From the NCBI GenBank assembly GCA_964429995.1, contig CAYSDY010000010.1, forward strand, positions 1 through 25,052: a stretch of 25,052 bases of DNA, in the 5' to 3' direction. Shown here piece after piece: positions 15,847 through 22,672 of the stretch. Each line of letters opens with the position of its first letter. The first letter of the stretch is position 1. Source of the stretch: UBA583 sp964429995. GTDB taxonomy: Archaea > Nanobdellota > Nanobdellia > Woesearchaeales > UBA583. Both the position numbers and the translations under genes were made by a program. The notes under the pieces are model-generated. The model was not told the DNA's origin. It was given only the letters and a program-made list of their open reading frames with translations, and did not search any database.

Positions 15847-16376
15847 TACTAACTGGCAATGAAATTATTAAACAAGTAAATGAAGGGAAAATTATTATTA
15901 AACCCTTTAATGATAAACAAATAACAACAAATACATATGATTTGACACTCGGAGATAAATATTTGACATATAATGAAGATATTTTAGACCCTGCTAAACC
16001 TAATAGTTATGAAATTAAATCTATTCCCAAAGAAGGATTACAATTAAAGCAAGGAGATTTCATTTTAGCTCATAGTAATGAAATTATTGGTAGTAAATAT
16101 TTTGTACCTATAATTCATGCTAAATCTAGTGTTGCAAGATTAGGTTTATTCATTCATGTTACCGCTGATTTAATAGATATTGGCTCTATAGGAAATATTA
16201 CCTTTCAATTATATGCAACATTGCCAGTAAAAATATATCCAAACATGCTAATCGGACAAGTATCATTTTGGGTTCCTAAAGGTAAAATAGAATTATACAA
16301 TGGCAAATATCAAGGAAGCTTAGGTCCTAGAGCATCAGAAGTCCATAAAGATTTTAAAGAAAAACTTAAAATATAA
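15843..16376 (+). CDS. dCTP deaminase/dUTPase-family protein, paralogue 2 (Asp kept, Glu to Gln)
   Basis: 177 residues. Family features: MILTGNEIIKQVNEGKIII, QITTNTYDLTLGD, HAKSSVARLGLFIHVTADLI (K94, S95, S96, R99) and YPNMLIGQVSFW. The C-terminal YNGKYQGSLGPRAS resembles the nucleotide-covering tail of Dcd. Asp112 matches the aspartate that paralogue 1 has lost. The residue aligned with the deaminating glutamate is Gln122 (ITFQLYA), and the usual Arg of GRSS is Lys94. Deamination by this subunit alone is therefore unlikely; dUTP/dCTP hydrolysis or a supporting role in a hetero-oligomer is possible. It overlaps paralogue 1 by 4 bp. Alignment was done by eye. Confidence 0.75.
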   Translation: MILTGNEIIKQVNEGKIIIKPFNDKQITTNTYDLTLGDKYLTYNEDILDPAKPNSYEIKSIPKEGLQLKQGDFILAHSNEIIGSKYFVPIIHAKSSVARLGLFIHVTADLIDIGSIGNITFQLYATLPVKIYPNMLIGQVSFWVPKGKIELYNGKYQGSLGPRASEVHKDFKEKLKI

Positions 16377-16393
16377 TAAGTTATTACATATTT

Positions 16394-16957
16394 ATGGAAA
16401 TTTATTTAATCAGACACGGAGAAACAGAAGGTAATCTAGACCCAACAAAACCTCCAATTCTTACTGAGAATGGCAAAGAGCAAATAAAGTTATTAGCAAA
16501 TAGTTTGAAAGAAGAAAAAGTTGATTTAATAATATCATCAGATTTAGAAAGAGCTCAATTAACAGCAAAAGAAATTCAATTACAAAATATTAATAAACCT
16601 AAATTCGAAATAACAAATGAACTTCAAGAAATATATAGATTAATTGTTGGTGGTGCTCCTAAAGAAGGTACAAGACCTAATAGATTTGAGGAAGACTCTG
16701 AAAGAGCAAATAATTTTTGGAATAAATTAATTTCTATGAATCTAGAAAAAGTATTTATTGTTTCTCATGGTAATATTATGAAATTTTTTATTTCAAAAGC
16801 ACTAGAGATTGAACCTGAAAAAACAAAAAATATTGTATTAGACCCTACATCAATAAGCATTGTTGAAATAAATAATGAAAAAATTCAGTTAAAAAGTTTA
16901 AACAATATGAATCATATATCTAATAAATATGATAAAGAAACTATTTATGCTGATTGA
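16394..16957 (+). CDS. Histidine phosphatase family protein (phosphoglycerate-mutase-like)
   Basis: 187-residue branch-1 histidine phosphatase. The catalytic motif is YLIRHGETEGN (His8 phosphoacceptor, Arg7), followed by ISSDLERAQLTA (second arginine), the acid ELQEIYRL, and FIVSHGNIMKFF (second catalytic His). The size and motif spacing fit CobC/SixA/PhoE-like phosphomonoesterases rather than the 230-250-residue glycolytic mutase. Likely removes phosphate from a small molecule, perhaps a nucleotide monophosphate given its neighbours. It follows the dCTP deaminase pair by 17 bases; a weak TATA-like run at about 16368-16378 could give it a separate promoter. Confidence 0.83.
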   Translation: MEIYLIRHGETEGNLDPTKPPILTENGKEQIKLLANSLKEEKVDLIISSDLERAQLTAKEIQLQNINKPKFEITNELQEIYRLIVGGAPKEGTRPNRFEEDSERANNFWNKLISMNLEKVFIVSHGNIMKFFISKALEIEPEKTKNIVLDPTSISIVEINNEKIQLKSLNNMNHISNKYDKETIYAD

Positions 16958-16992
16958 AAGTTAGTTATTATATATTATATTTTGAAATTAAC

Positions 16993-17005
16993 TTTAAATA
17001 TATAT
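16993..17005 (+). promoter_or_regulatory. TATA box for the HD hydrolase gene
   Basis: CTTTAAATATATATT about 20-28 bases before the ATG at 17023, in a 65-bp gap. Confidence 0.4.
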
Positions 17006-17022
17006 TCTAATTTTAATTTTAT

Positions 17023-17625
17023 ATGAACCAAGATTTATTCAAAGAAATATATAATGAAGTTTACGAAATGTGGGAAATTGAAAACCAAGACCCAGAGAAT
17101 CCATATAGGAAAAGAACATGGATATTTCCTAATCATATTGATTTAGTTATAGATTGGACAAAAAAGCTTTCTGCCAAATATAATGCGAACGAAGAAATTT
17201 GTGCTTATGCTGCTTTATTTCATGATATTGGATTAGTATACAAAAGAGCTAAGAATACATCACCTGAAGGTCATGAGGAAAGAAGTTTAGAATATACTAA
17301 AGATTTATTAGTTAAACATAATTTTCAAGAATATAAAATTAATAAAATACTTGATTGTATTAAAGCAACTGAGCCAGGTCATGAACCTCAAACCGTAGAG
17401 GAAAAAATAGTATCAACTTCAGATTTTGTTTCACAATTCAAAAGTATACACTATTTTGCAAAAGCAGTATTTGCTGACGATATAAATTACTTTGTAAAAT
17501 GGTTTAAGAAAAGAATTGAAGTTAGTTTTGACAAAAAAATTTATTTTGAAGATCTTAGAGAAGAACTTTTACCAATTAAAAAACATTATGCTGAAATTAT
17601 TAGGTTATATGAAGAGAATAAATAA
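17023..17625 (+). CDS. HD-domain metal-dependent phosphohydrolase
   Basis: 200 residues, single HD domain. Metal ligands: His38 (FPNHIDLVIDW), His67-Asp68 (AALFHDIGLVY), His84 (PEGHEERSLEY) and Asp133 (VSTSDFVSQF). The N-terminal helices and the GHEERS segment resemble small stand-alone HD hydrolases of nucleotides and related phosphates. It is the second HD domain in the element, besides the C-terminal half of the NDK fusion, and the two are not close in sequence by eye. Probably hydrolyses a nucleotide or phosphate ester; substrate unknown. Confidence 0.8.
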   Translation: MNQDLFKEIYNEVYEMWEIENQDPENPYRKRTWIFPNHIDLVIDWTKKLSAKYNANEEICAYAALFHDIGLVYKRAKNTSPEGHEERSLEYTKDLLVKHNFQEYKINKILDCIKATEPGHEPQTVEEKIVSTSDFVSQFKSIHYFAKAVFADDINYFVKWFKKRIEVSFDKKIYFEDLREELLPIKKHYAEIIRLYEENK

Positions 17626-17680
17626 TTTCTTCTCATTTATTTTCCAAAACATTAAAAACCAACAAATTCTATAAACTATT

Positions 17681-17872
17681 ATGATAATTAATAAAACTAC
17701 AAGATATGTTGAATTTAAATCTGAAACATCAGGAAAATTTCTTTTAAACGATAAGTTTGAAAGTTTTAGAGTCTCTGTCAAAGGTATTAATGAAGAATTG
17801 ATAAAGAAAAAATTTCTAGAATGTAAGATTATTGCTAAAAGTGCAAAAGGTTTTTACTTATTGGAGTTTTGA
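17681..17872 (+). CDS. Small hypothetical protein
   Basis: 63 residues, unrecognised. Predicted alternation of strands (YVEFKSE, KFLLND, SFRVSVKG) with one helix (NEELIKKKFL), then KIIAKSAKGFYLLEF; no membrane segment or cysteine. It starts 56 bases after the HD gene on the same strand, and its composition is like the cargo genes. It is the last cargo gene before the oppositely oriented decayed module. A short beta-rich protein could be a regulator or binding subunit. The small size makes even the coding call moderate. Confidence 0.45.
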   Translation: MIINKTTRYVEFKSETSGKFLLNDKFESFRVSVKGINEELIKKKFLECKIIAKSAKGFYLLEF

Positions 17873-17905
17873 TTAATAAATATTAAAAACTCTTATTATA
17901 TTATA

Positions 17906-18548
17906 TTATATTTCTAATAATAAATATTTAAATTTAATATTATTTACAGTTGAGTATTCTGCCCAATTGAATATATAATCATTATTTAATTTTAAAGATG
18001 GATATTGTCTTGTCCAAGAAGCAATACTATTCCATTTTAAATTAACATTTTTATTAATTTTCCTTCTATTATAAATTTTAAAATCTTCATCAATAGTTAA
18101 TTTTTTATTATCATTCTAATATTTCTCTTCATTTGTTAAAAATATAACATACCCCTTTTTTATGTTTAAATTATTTTGTTTTAAAAACTCAATTCGATTA
18201 ATATCTTTTAAAAATAAATATTTACCAATATCTGTAGCATCATGATTTTTTAAAATATACGCTTCCTCAAACCCATTTAAATTAATTGTAGTTTTCAAAT
18301 TAAAAGTTTTATATTTTAATTCTATTGGTATTATTTCATTTTTGTTATTAATTACAATTATATCTAAATAATAATTTGAATTCTTATTTGACATTTCACC
18401 ATCTTTTCTTACTTCTAATCTAATTTTATACTTAGGAAATTTCTTTTGAATATACCATTAAAACTTGTTGAAAATCAGCTTCAGAATGAAAGATTTTCCT
18501 TTCTTCTCTTAAGTTTTTCAATATATTATTTAATTCTATAAAATCCAT
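17906..18548 (-). pseudogene. Decayed PD-(D/E)XK nuclease gene (frameshift plus in-frame stop)
   Basis: From ATG at 18548 the frame reads MDFIELNNILKNLREERK..HSEADFQQVL, then shifts at about 18450 (one extra A in TTTTAATGG). It continues WYIQKKFPKYKIRLEVRKDG and YYLDIIVINNKNEIIPIELKYKT, the nuclease core (Asp of LDI, then E-x-K). After ...LTNEEKY it meets TAG at 18116-18118. The same frame stays open with protein-like sequence (WNSIASWTRQYPSLKLN...) to TAA at 17906-17908. The stop probably replaces TGG (EKYWND). Restored length about 213 residues. Such small nucleases occur in mobile elements and defence contexts; this one is inactive as encoded, unless the 93-residue piece at 18116-18394 is expressed. 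Confidence 0.65.
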
Positions 18549-18552
18549 TTAA

Positions 18553-18867
18553 TCACTCCTCACTCCGCTTAGGACAATAAAATTTGAAACCGCAGAAACG
18601 ACAAGCGTTTTCATTCTCTGCTATATCAAATTCACTTTCAAAATCTTTTGCAATACTATTTGCAATATCAATAAACTCTTGTTTTAGTTTTGACAAGTTA
18701 AAAGGTTTTGTTCAACCATCAGGACCACGAACAACATTACCTTCAACAAACATCTCATTAGGCTTTTCAAGTTTCAACATTTCTAAAGTTAACTTTGAAG
18801 GTTCTTTCCCCATTCCTTCTTTACAAGCAATGGCATAATATCCTAACTGGTATTTTTTCTTTTTTGC
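18553..18867 (-). pseudogene. C-terminal remnant of a Cas4/RecB-like Fe-S nuclease
   Basis: Reads KKKYQLGYYAIACKEG..., then GNVVRGPDG, an in-frame TGA at 18712-18714 (probably once TGG, giving DGWTKPF), and ends in NENACRFCGFKFYCPKRSEE before TGA at 18553-18555. The YQLGYYAIA helix follows the catalytic region in RecB-type PD-(D/E)XK nucleases. The C-x2-C-x5-C cluster near the C-terminus, with an earlier cysteine, is typical of Cas4-like Fe-S nucleases. The N-terminal catalytic part is absent: upstream in this frame is a stop, and the neighbouring frame holds the helical protein. A deletion probably joined the two. Its stop is 5 bases before the start of the next decayed nuclease, so the two were once an operon. 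Confidence 0.55.
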
Positions 18868-19202
18868 TCATCACTTACATCCCTCTTGTTAAGCCATCTT
18901 AAATAAGACTCCTTCTCATCCAAATATATACTCTTCAAGTCAATATCTTCAGTATCTAACTCCTTAGACTTCAAAGCCTTTCTAACTTCTATCTCAATCT
19001 TGCCTTTCAAATTCTCATAACGAAGTTCCTCAAGTCTATCTCGCATATCTTCAGTCTCTCGTTTCTTCGCTTCCATCTCATAATAAGCTTCTAGCTTATC
19101 ATACAGTGACATAAGCAAAAATTGTTTTTCAGGGTTTTTAAGCTCTTCTGAAAAAATCTCCATCACTTTATAAAGAAAAATACGAACCACATCAAAAAGC
19201 AT
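18843..19202 (-). CDS. Charged helical (coiled-coil-like) element protein
   Basis: 119 residues from ATG at 19202; the open frame extends upstream through the tRNA, but that part is not protein-like. Strongly helical and charged, with heptad-like stretches (KLEAYYEMEAKKRETEDM, RDRLEELRYENLKGKIEIEV). Not recognised. Its 3' end overlaps the nuclease remnant in another frame through an A-rich run, so the natural C-terminus may have been lost. The region is richer in C and G than the cargo genes, suggesting it is part of the older element backbone. The 20-bp repeat and a 13-bp hairpin lie just upstream, as for the ribbon-helix-helix gene at the other end. Confidence 0.45.
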   Translation of the reverse strand: MLFDVVRIFLYKVMEIFSEELKNPEKQFLLMSLYDKLEAYYEMEAKKRETEDMRDRLEELRYENLKGKIEIEVRKALKSKELDTEDIDLKSIYLDEKESYLRWLNKRDVSDEQKRKNTS

Positions 19203-19221
19203 TAAATTGTGACTTTTTTTC

Positions 19222-19259
19222 AAAATCCTACTTTCTTCTAAAAAAGTAGGATTTTTGCA
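19222..19259 (-). promoter_or_regulatory. Operator-like hairpin, second copy of the 20-bp element repeat
   Basis: AAAATCCTACTTT (19222-19234) and AAAGTAGGATTTT (19243-19255) form perfect 13-bp arms around 8 bases. AAAAAAGTAGGATTTTTGCA (19240-19259) is identical to 8980-8999. It lies 20-57 bases before the ATG at 19202. Probably bound by the element's own regulator. Confidence 0.5.
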
Positions 19260-19339
19260 TGAAATTACGCTTTTTCTACCAGAAATCTCTAAGAAATCAT
19301 AAAATGAGTATAAACCACTCTCTAATGCCTTTAAACTTA

Positions 19340-19392
19340 AGTGTCGGGAATGGGATTCGAACCCACGAACACGAGAGTGACAGGATCTTAAG
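19340..19392. repeat. Proximal attachment-site copy within tRNA-Leu
   Basis: Exact 53-bp match to 8770-8822. It covers the 3' half of the tRNA from the anticodon loop to the discriminator base, plus two bases outside. Confidence 0.88.
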
Positions 19393-19426
19393 TCCTGCGC
19401 CTTTGACCAGACTTGGCAATCCCGAC
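19342..19426 (-). tRNA. tRNA-Leu (anticodon UAA)
   Basis: 85-nt class II tRNA. The 7-bp acceptor stem is perfect (GTCGGGA with TCCCGAC, A73). The D arm is GCC/GGC. The anticodon stem is CAGGA/TCCTG with loop CTTAAGA, giving anticodon TAA. The variable arm has stem CAC/GTG, and the T arm is GTGGG TTCGAAT CCCAT. No intron, and CCA is not encoded. A TATA-like GTATATATCA on the minus strand at 19453-19462 lies about 27-36 bases upstream. This gene reads UUA and is the integration target of the element; the element supplies its 3' half. Confidence 0.95.
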
Positions 19427-19452
19427 AATATAGAAATAATAATCCAAGCCCT

Positions 19453-19462
19453 GATATATACA
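19453..19462 (-). promoter_or_regulatory. TATA box for tRNA-Leu
   Basis: GTATATATCA on the minus strand, about 30 bases from the tRNA 5' end at 19426. A second candidate, CTTTATAAAT, lies at about 19479-19488. Confidence 0.4.
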
Positions 19463-19511
19463 AAAAACAAAAAGGAATTTATAAAGATTTGCCTAATATT
19501 AAATTTTAAAT

Positions 19512-19886
19512 TTAGTAATAATTATTCGTATGCATTACATAATCCCTATAATTTAAACCATAAATTCTAAAATACTCCGATTTTACGCTATCTTTTTTAA
19601 TATTGGTCTTATTCATGTAGTTTTTGACTGGTTTTTCTACCATGCCATTTGCCATTTCTTGTTTAATATTTTCCTTAAGCTTATCATATTTTTTATCCAA
19701 ATCTAAAAGGCTTGAAGGATTTTCCCTAAACATACTTACATTACTCTGTACTATTGTAAAATTTGCAACAGGAAAACCAGAATAATTAAAACTATTTATG
19801 TGATTTGAAATTGTTAAATTAACTGTATAATTCATGTTTGGTTCAACAATTAACATAAATAGAACAAATATATAATAAAACCTCAT
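19512..19886 (-). CDS. Hypothetical secreted protein
   Basis: 124 residues, not recognised. The N-terminus MRFYYIFVLFMLIVEPN is a short signal-peptide-like hydrophobic stretch. The following part is rich in Asn, Thr and Ser with N-x-T/S sequons (NYTVNLT, SNVS) in a beta-like pattern, then a charged helical region (LDLDKKYDKLKENIKQEM). A TATA box, CTTTTATAAAAAAT, on the minus strand at about 19908-19920 is well placed for a leaderless start at 19886, which supports it being real. Probably exported and possibly glycosylated. Confidence 0.5.
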   Translation of the reverse strand: MRFYYIFVLFMLIVEPNMNYTVNLTISNHINSFNYSGFPVANFTIVQSNVSMFRENPSSLLDLDKKYDKLKENIKQEMANGMVEKPVKNYMNKTNIKKDSVKSEYFRIYGLNYRDYVMHTNNYY

Positions 19887-19943
19887 AAATTATTAAAACC
19901 AATTATTTTTTATAAAAGTTAGCGATAAAAAATAAGATATATC

Positions 19944-20891
19944 TTATCCTTTTATTCCTCTTAATCTTTTTATTCTATCTTCAATAGGAGGATGTGTTGA
20001 AAACATTGATGATAAAAACTGCTTGCCATCTTTTAATGGATTTGATATAAATAAATGTGCAGTAGCTTTGTTGGCATTTTGCAAAGGAATATGGCTATTT
20101 TTTATTTTTTCTAATGCTGATGCTAAACCTTCTGGATATCTTGTAAGTAAAGCTCCTGTTGAATCAGCAAGATATTCTCTTTTCCTTGATATTGCAAGTT
20201 TTATTAATTGTGCAATAATAGGAGACAATATTACAAGTAACACTCCTACAAGAATAAAGACTATTTTTAACTTATCATTAGAATCATTATCCCTACCACC
20301 ACCACTTCTTGGAGCAAAAATAAACATTCTAAATAACATGTCTGATATCAAAACAGTAACTCCGACAAGTCCTGCTGCAATCAGCATAACTTTTATGTCA
20401 CTATTTTTTATGTGACTCATCTCATGGGCAAGAACACCTTCAAGCTCTTCCCTATTAAGCTTATCTATAAGCCCTGTTGTTACAACTATGTATGATTTTT
20501 CAGGTGTAAAACCTGTAGCATAAGCATTTAATGCATTATCTTTTATTATGTAACATTTAGGAGGTGTCTTTAAACCTGCAGCTAATGATAACGCTTCTGT
20601 TGTATGATAAAGATAAGGATACTCTGATCTGCTTGCAAGTGTTGCACCTGTAACACTTAATATCATCTTATCTCCTGTAGACATAAAAATCATCATATAT
20701 ATCAAGGATAATACAAAAGCAAAAACAGCTCCAACAAGACCAGAATAAACACTAAAAACTCCGCCAGAAACACCCAAAAAAACAAGTCCAGCAACAAACC
20801 CTAAAACAATAACAAACAAAAAAAAAGACATTATAACAAAAATTGATTTTCTCTTATTAGCTCTTACTTCATCATGTAAATTTACAACCAT
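19944..20891 (-). CDS. htpX: HtpX-like membrane zinc metalloprotease
   Basis: 315-residue M48 protease of membrane protein quality control. Two N-terminal membrane helices (about 17-40 and 48-72) precede the catalytic domain. The zinc motif is HEMSH (H156, E157, H160), with the third ligand in SRKREYLADSTGALLT (Glu near 238). A second pair of hydrophobic segments lies around 165-185 and 210-230, and the C-terminus FSTHPPIEDRIKRLRG is the family signature. It follows lemA by 14 bp on the same strand, a pairing often seen in archaea and bacteria, so both are probably one transcript. All catalytic residues are present. Confidence 0.92.
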   Translation of the reverse strand: MVVNLHDEVRANKRKSIFVIMSFFLFVIVLGFVAGLVFLGVSGGVFSVYSGLVGAVFAFVLSLIYMMIFMSTGDKMILSVTGATLASRSEYPYLYHTTEALSLAAGLKTPPKCYIIKDNALNAYATGFTPEKSYIVVTTGLIDKLNREELEGVLAHEMSHIKNSDIKVMLIAAGLVGVTVLISDMLFRMFIFAPRSGGGRDNDSNDKLKIVFILVGVLLVILSPIIAQLIKLAISRKREYLADSTGALLTRYPEGLASALEKIKNSHIPLQNANKATAHLFISNPLKDGKQFLSSMFSTHPPIEDRIKRLRGIKG

Positions 20892-20905
20892 TTTAAAAAA
20901 TTAAA

Positions 20906-21466
20906 TTAAAATTGTACTTTTGGTACTTCCCTAACTTTCTCATCCTTAACTTCAAACAAATCTTTTGCTCCAAAATTAAACATTCCAGCTATCATATTAG
21001 ATGGAAATGACTGGATCTTTGTATTGTAGTCTGTTGTCATATCATTATAATATTGTCTTGAGGCTGAAACTTTATTCTCAGTTCCTGTAAGTTCTTCTTG
21101 TAATTGCATAAAATTTTGGTTTGCCTTAAGATCTGGATAACTTTCAGCTACTGCAAAAACTGTTTTTAAAGCACCTGAAAGCATATTCTCAGCTTCTGCT
21201 GATTTTTTCACATCACCACCTGCATTTATTAATGCAGATCTTGCTTTTGTAACATTTTCAAAAACTTCCTTTTCATGTTTTGCATATCCTTTAACAACCT
21301 CTATAAGGTTAGGAATAAGATCTGCTCTTCTTTTAAGTTGCACATCTATCTGAGCCCACGCATTAGAAACCTGATTTCTAAGTCTTACCAATGAGTTATA
21401 CATCATCATCAAAAATAGCAACAATACAGCTATTACCACTAAAACTATTATTAAACCTGTATTCAT
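20906..21466 (-). CDS. lemA: LemA family protein
   Basis: 186 residues, the usual family length. One N-terminal membrane helix (IIVLVVIAVLLLFLMMMYNSL) is followed by the conserved helical domain: VSNAWAQIDVQLKRRADLIP, NLIEVVKGYAKHEK, AVAESYPDLKANQNFMQLQ, and the end segment SFPSNMIAGMFNF. Function in archaea is not established. It precedes htpX in a two-gene unit, which points to membrane protein homeostasis. A TATA box on the minus strand at about 21489-21500 fits the ATG at 21466. Confidence 0.92.
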   Translation of the reverse strand: MNTGLIIVLVVIAVLLLFLMMMYNSLVRLRNQVSNAWAQIDVQLKRRADLIPNLIEVVKGYAKHEKEVFENVTKARSALINAGGDVKKSAEAENMLSGALKTVFAVAESYPDLKANQNFMQLQEELTGTENKVSASRQYYNDMTTDYNTKIQSFPSNMIAGMFNFGAKDLFEVKDEKVREVPKVQF

Positions 21467-21562
21467 AACATAAATATTAAAAGAGCTATTTTTAAATACT
21501 TTTGTATTAACAAGTAAAAAATAAATAAATAATTTTTAAAACAAAAGAAAATTAGTATATAT

Positions 21563-22669
21563 ATGATTGAAAAAATAGATGAGGAAGGAATAATCCTTAC
21601 ACATTATGATAAAAAAATTTCTAAAGAATTAGATGTTTTTTATAACCCATTAATGAAATTGAACAGAGACATTTCTTTGCTTGTTATAAAATCATTTTTC
21701 AAGCAACCAATTATATTTTGTGATCCAATGGGTGCTAGCGCAATAAGAGAATTAAGGTTTTTAAAAACTATCCCTGAATGTTTTGAAAAGATAATAATTG
21801 GCGATATATCACAAAGAGCAATAGATGAAATGCAAAAGAATTTTAAAGAAAATGATATAAGCACAGAAAAAGTAGAGTTCATGCAAGCAAATGCAATAAA
21901 CACCATCTCAAAACAATATTATGATTTTATAGAAATAGATCCTTTTGGCTCCCCTATACCTTTTTTAGACATAGCAATGCAAAGAATAAAACATTATGGA
22001 ATACTCTCTGTTACAGCAACAGATACAGCAGCATTATGTGGAACATATCCCAAAACAACATTAAGAAAATACAATATCAAAAATCAAATGACATTAGCAT
22101 ACAATGAGATAGGATTAAGAAATCTTATAGCATATTGCCAAGTTCAGTCTGCAAAGTACGAAAAAGTATTAAAACCTTTAATTTCATACAGTATTGATCA
22201 TTACTACAAAATATTTTTTCAAGTAACAGATTCAAGAACAGAAGCCTATGAAATGATTAAAGATCTTAAATGGATAGAATACGACTCCATCAATCAAGAT
22301 TATAAAGTACATGATAATGAAATCTGCGATAATCTTATAGGAAAAACATTTGTAAAAGACTATACAGATAAGGAATTTATAGAAAAATTAATATCAAATT
22401 CTGATATGATAAAAGATAATAAAAAACTATTAAATATTTTAGAAAAATTAAAACTTGAACCAGACAATATCCCCTTTTACAAGAACATACATAAACTTCA
22501 AAAAAGTCAAAAAACAAATGCACAAATAACTTTTAATGAATTATTAGAAGAAATTCATAAAGAAAACCACAAAGCACAAAAAGTTCATAATGATAATGTT
22601 TCAATAAAAACATCCGCTCCAACAGATATAATAGTAAAAATACTTAAAAAATATAGTAAATCATCCTAA
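21563..22669 (+). CDS. trm1: tRNA (guanine26-N2)-dimethyltransferase
   Basis: 368-residue archaeal Trm1, which uses SAM to form N2-methyl and N2,N2-dimethylguanosine at position 26 of tRNA. Class I methyltransferase motifs: FCDPMGASAIRELRF (motif I region), IIGDISQRAIDEM (motif II acid), QANAIN, and the catalytic IEIDPFGSPIPFLDIA. Then comes the Trm1-specific VTATDTAALCGTYPKTTLRKY, and a C-terminal domain to residue 368. Length and motif order are normal. ATG start after an A+T-rich TATA region at about 21527-21542. It is divergent from lemA/htpX. The tRNA-Leu in this window has G26, a possible substrate. Confidence 0.93.
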   Translation: MIEKIDEEGIILTHYDKKISKELDVFYNPLMKLNRDISLLVIKSFFKQPIIFCDPMGASAIRELRFLKTIPECFEKIIIGDISQRAIDEMQKNFKENDISTEKVEFMQANAINTISKQYYDFIEIDPFGSPIPFLDIAMQRIKHYGILSVTATDTAALCGTYPKTTLRKYNIKNQMTLAYNEIGLRNLIAYCQVQSAKYEKVLKPLISYSIDHYYKIFFQVTDSRTEAYEMIKDLKWIEYDSINQDYKVHDNEICDNLIGKTFVKDYTDKEFIEKLISNSDMIKDNKKLLNILEKLKLEPDNIPFYKNIHKLQKSQKTNAQITFNELLEEIHKENHKAQKVHNDNVSIKTSAPTDIIVKILKKYSKSS

Positions 22670-22672
22670 ATA

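Larger units (their letters stand above)
8770..19392. mobile_element. Integrative element in tRNA-Leu(UAA), about 10.57 kb
   Basis: It is bounded by a 53-bp exact direct repeat of the 3' half of tRNA-Leu, with the complete tRNA at the right end (19342-19426). This is the standard outcome of tyrosine-recombinase integration into a tRNA gene. Inside are a ribbon-helix-helix-like gene, a 20-bp repeat near each end, an eleven- to twelve-gene metabolic cargo on the plus strand, two decayed nuclease genes and a helical protein. The cargo uses T-ending codons (ATT, GAT, TTT) more than the flanking genes, which prefer ATA. No intact integrase is visible, so the element may be immobile, may depend on an integrase in trans, or may carry an unrecognised one. 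Confidence 0.8.

Noticed and set aside
18584..18838. Plus-strand 84-residue frame
   Set aside because: It is the antisense of the Cas4-like nuclease remnant, whose cysteine motif explains the sequence better.
17906..18867. Alternative genetic code (TGA or TAG read as an amino acid)
   Set aside because: Two different stop codons are involved, both in genes that also show a frameshift or truncation. Intact genes in the window use TGA and TAA as normal ends (for example TGA at 10276-10278 and 13755-13757).
18553..18867. CRISPR-associated cas4
   Set aside because: There is no CRISPR array, cas1 or cas2 in the window. The fragment lacks its catalytic part and fits a mobile-element Cas4-like nuclease remnant.
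18843..19463. 206-residue protein starting at 19463
   Set aside because: Its first 87 residues are translated from the tRNA-Leu gene and the hairpin region. The protein-like part begins at the ATG at 19202.
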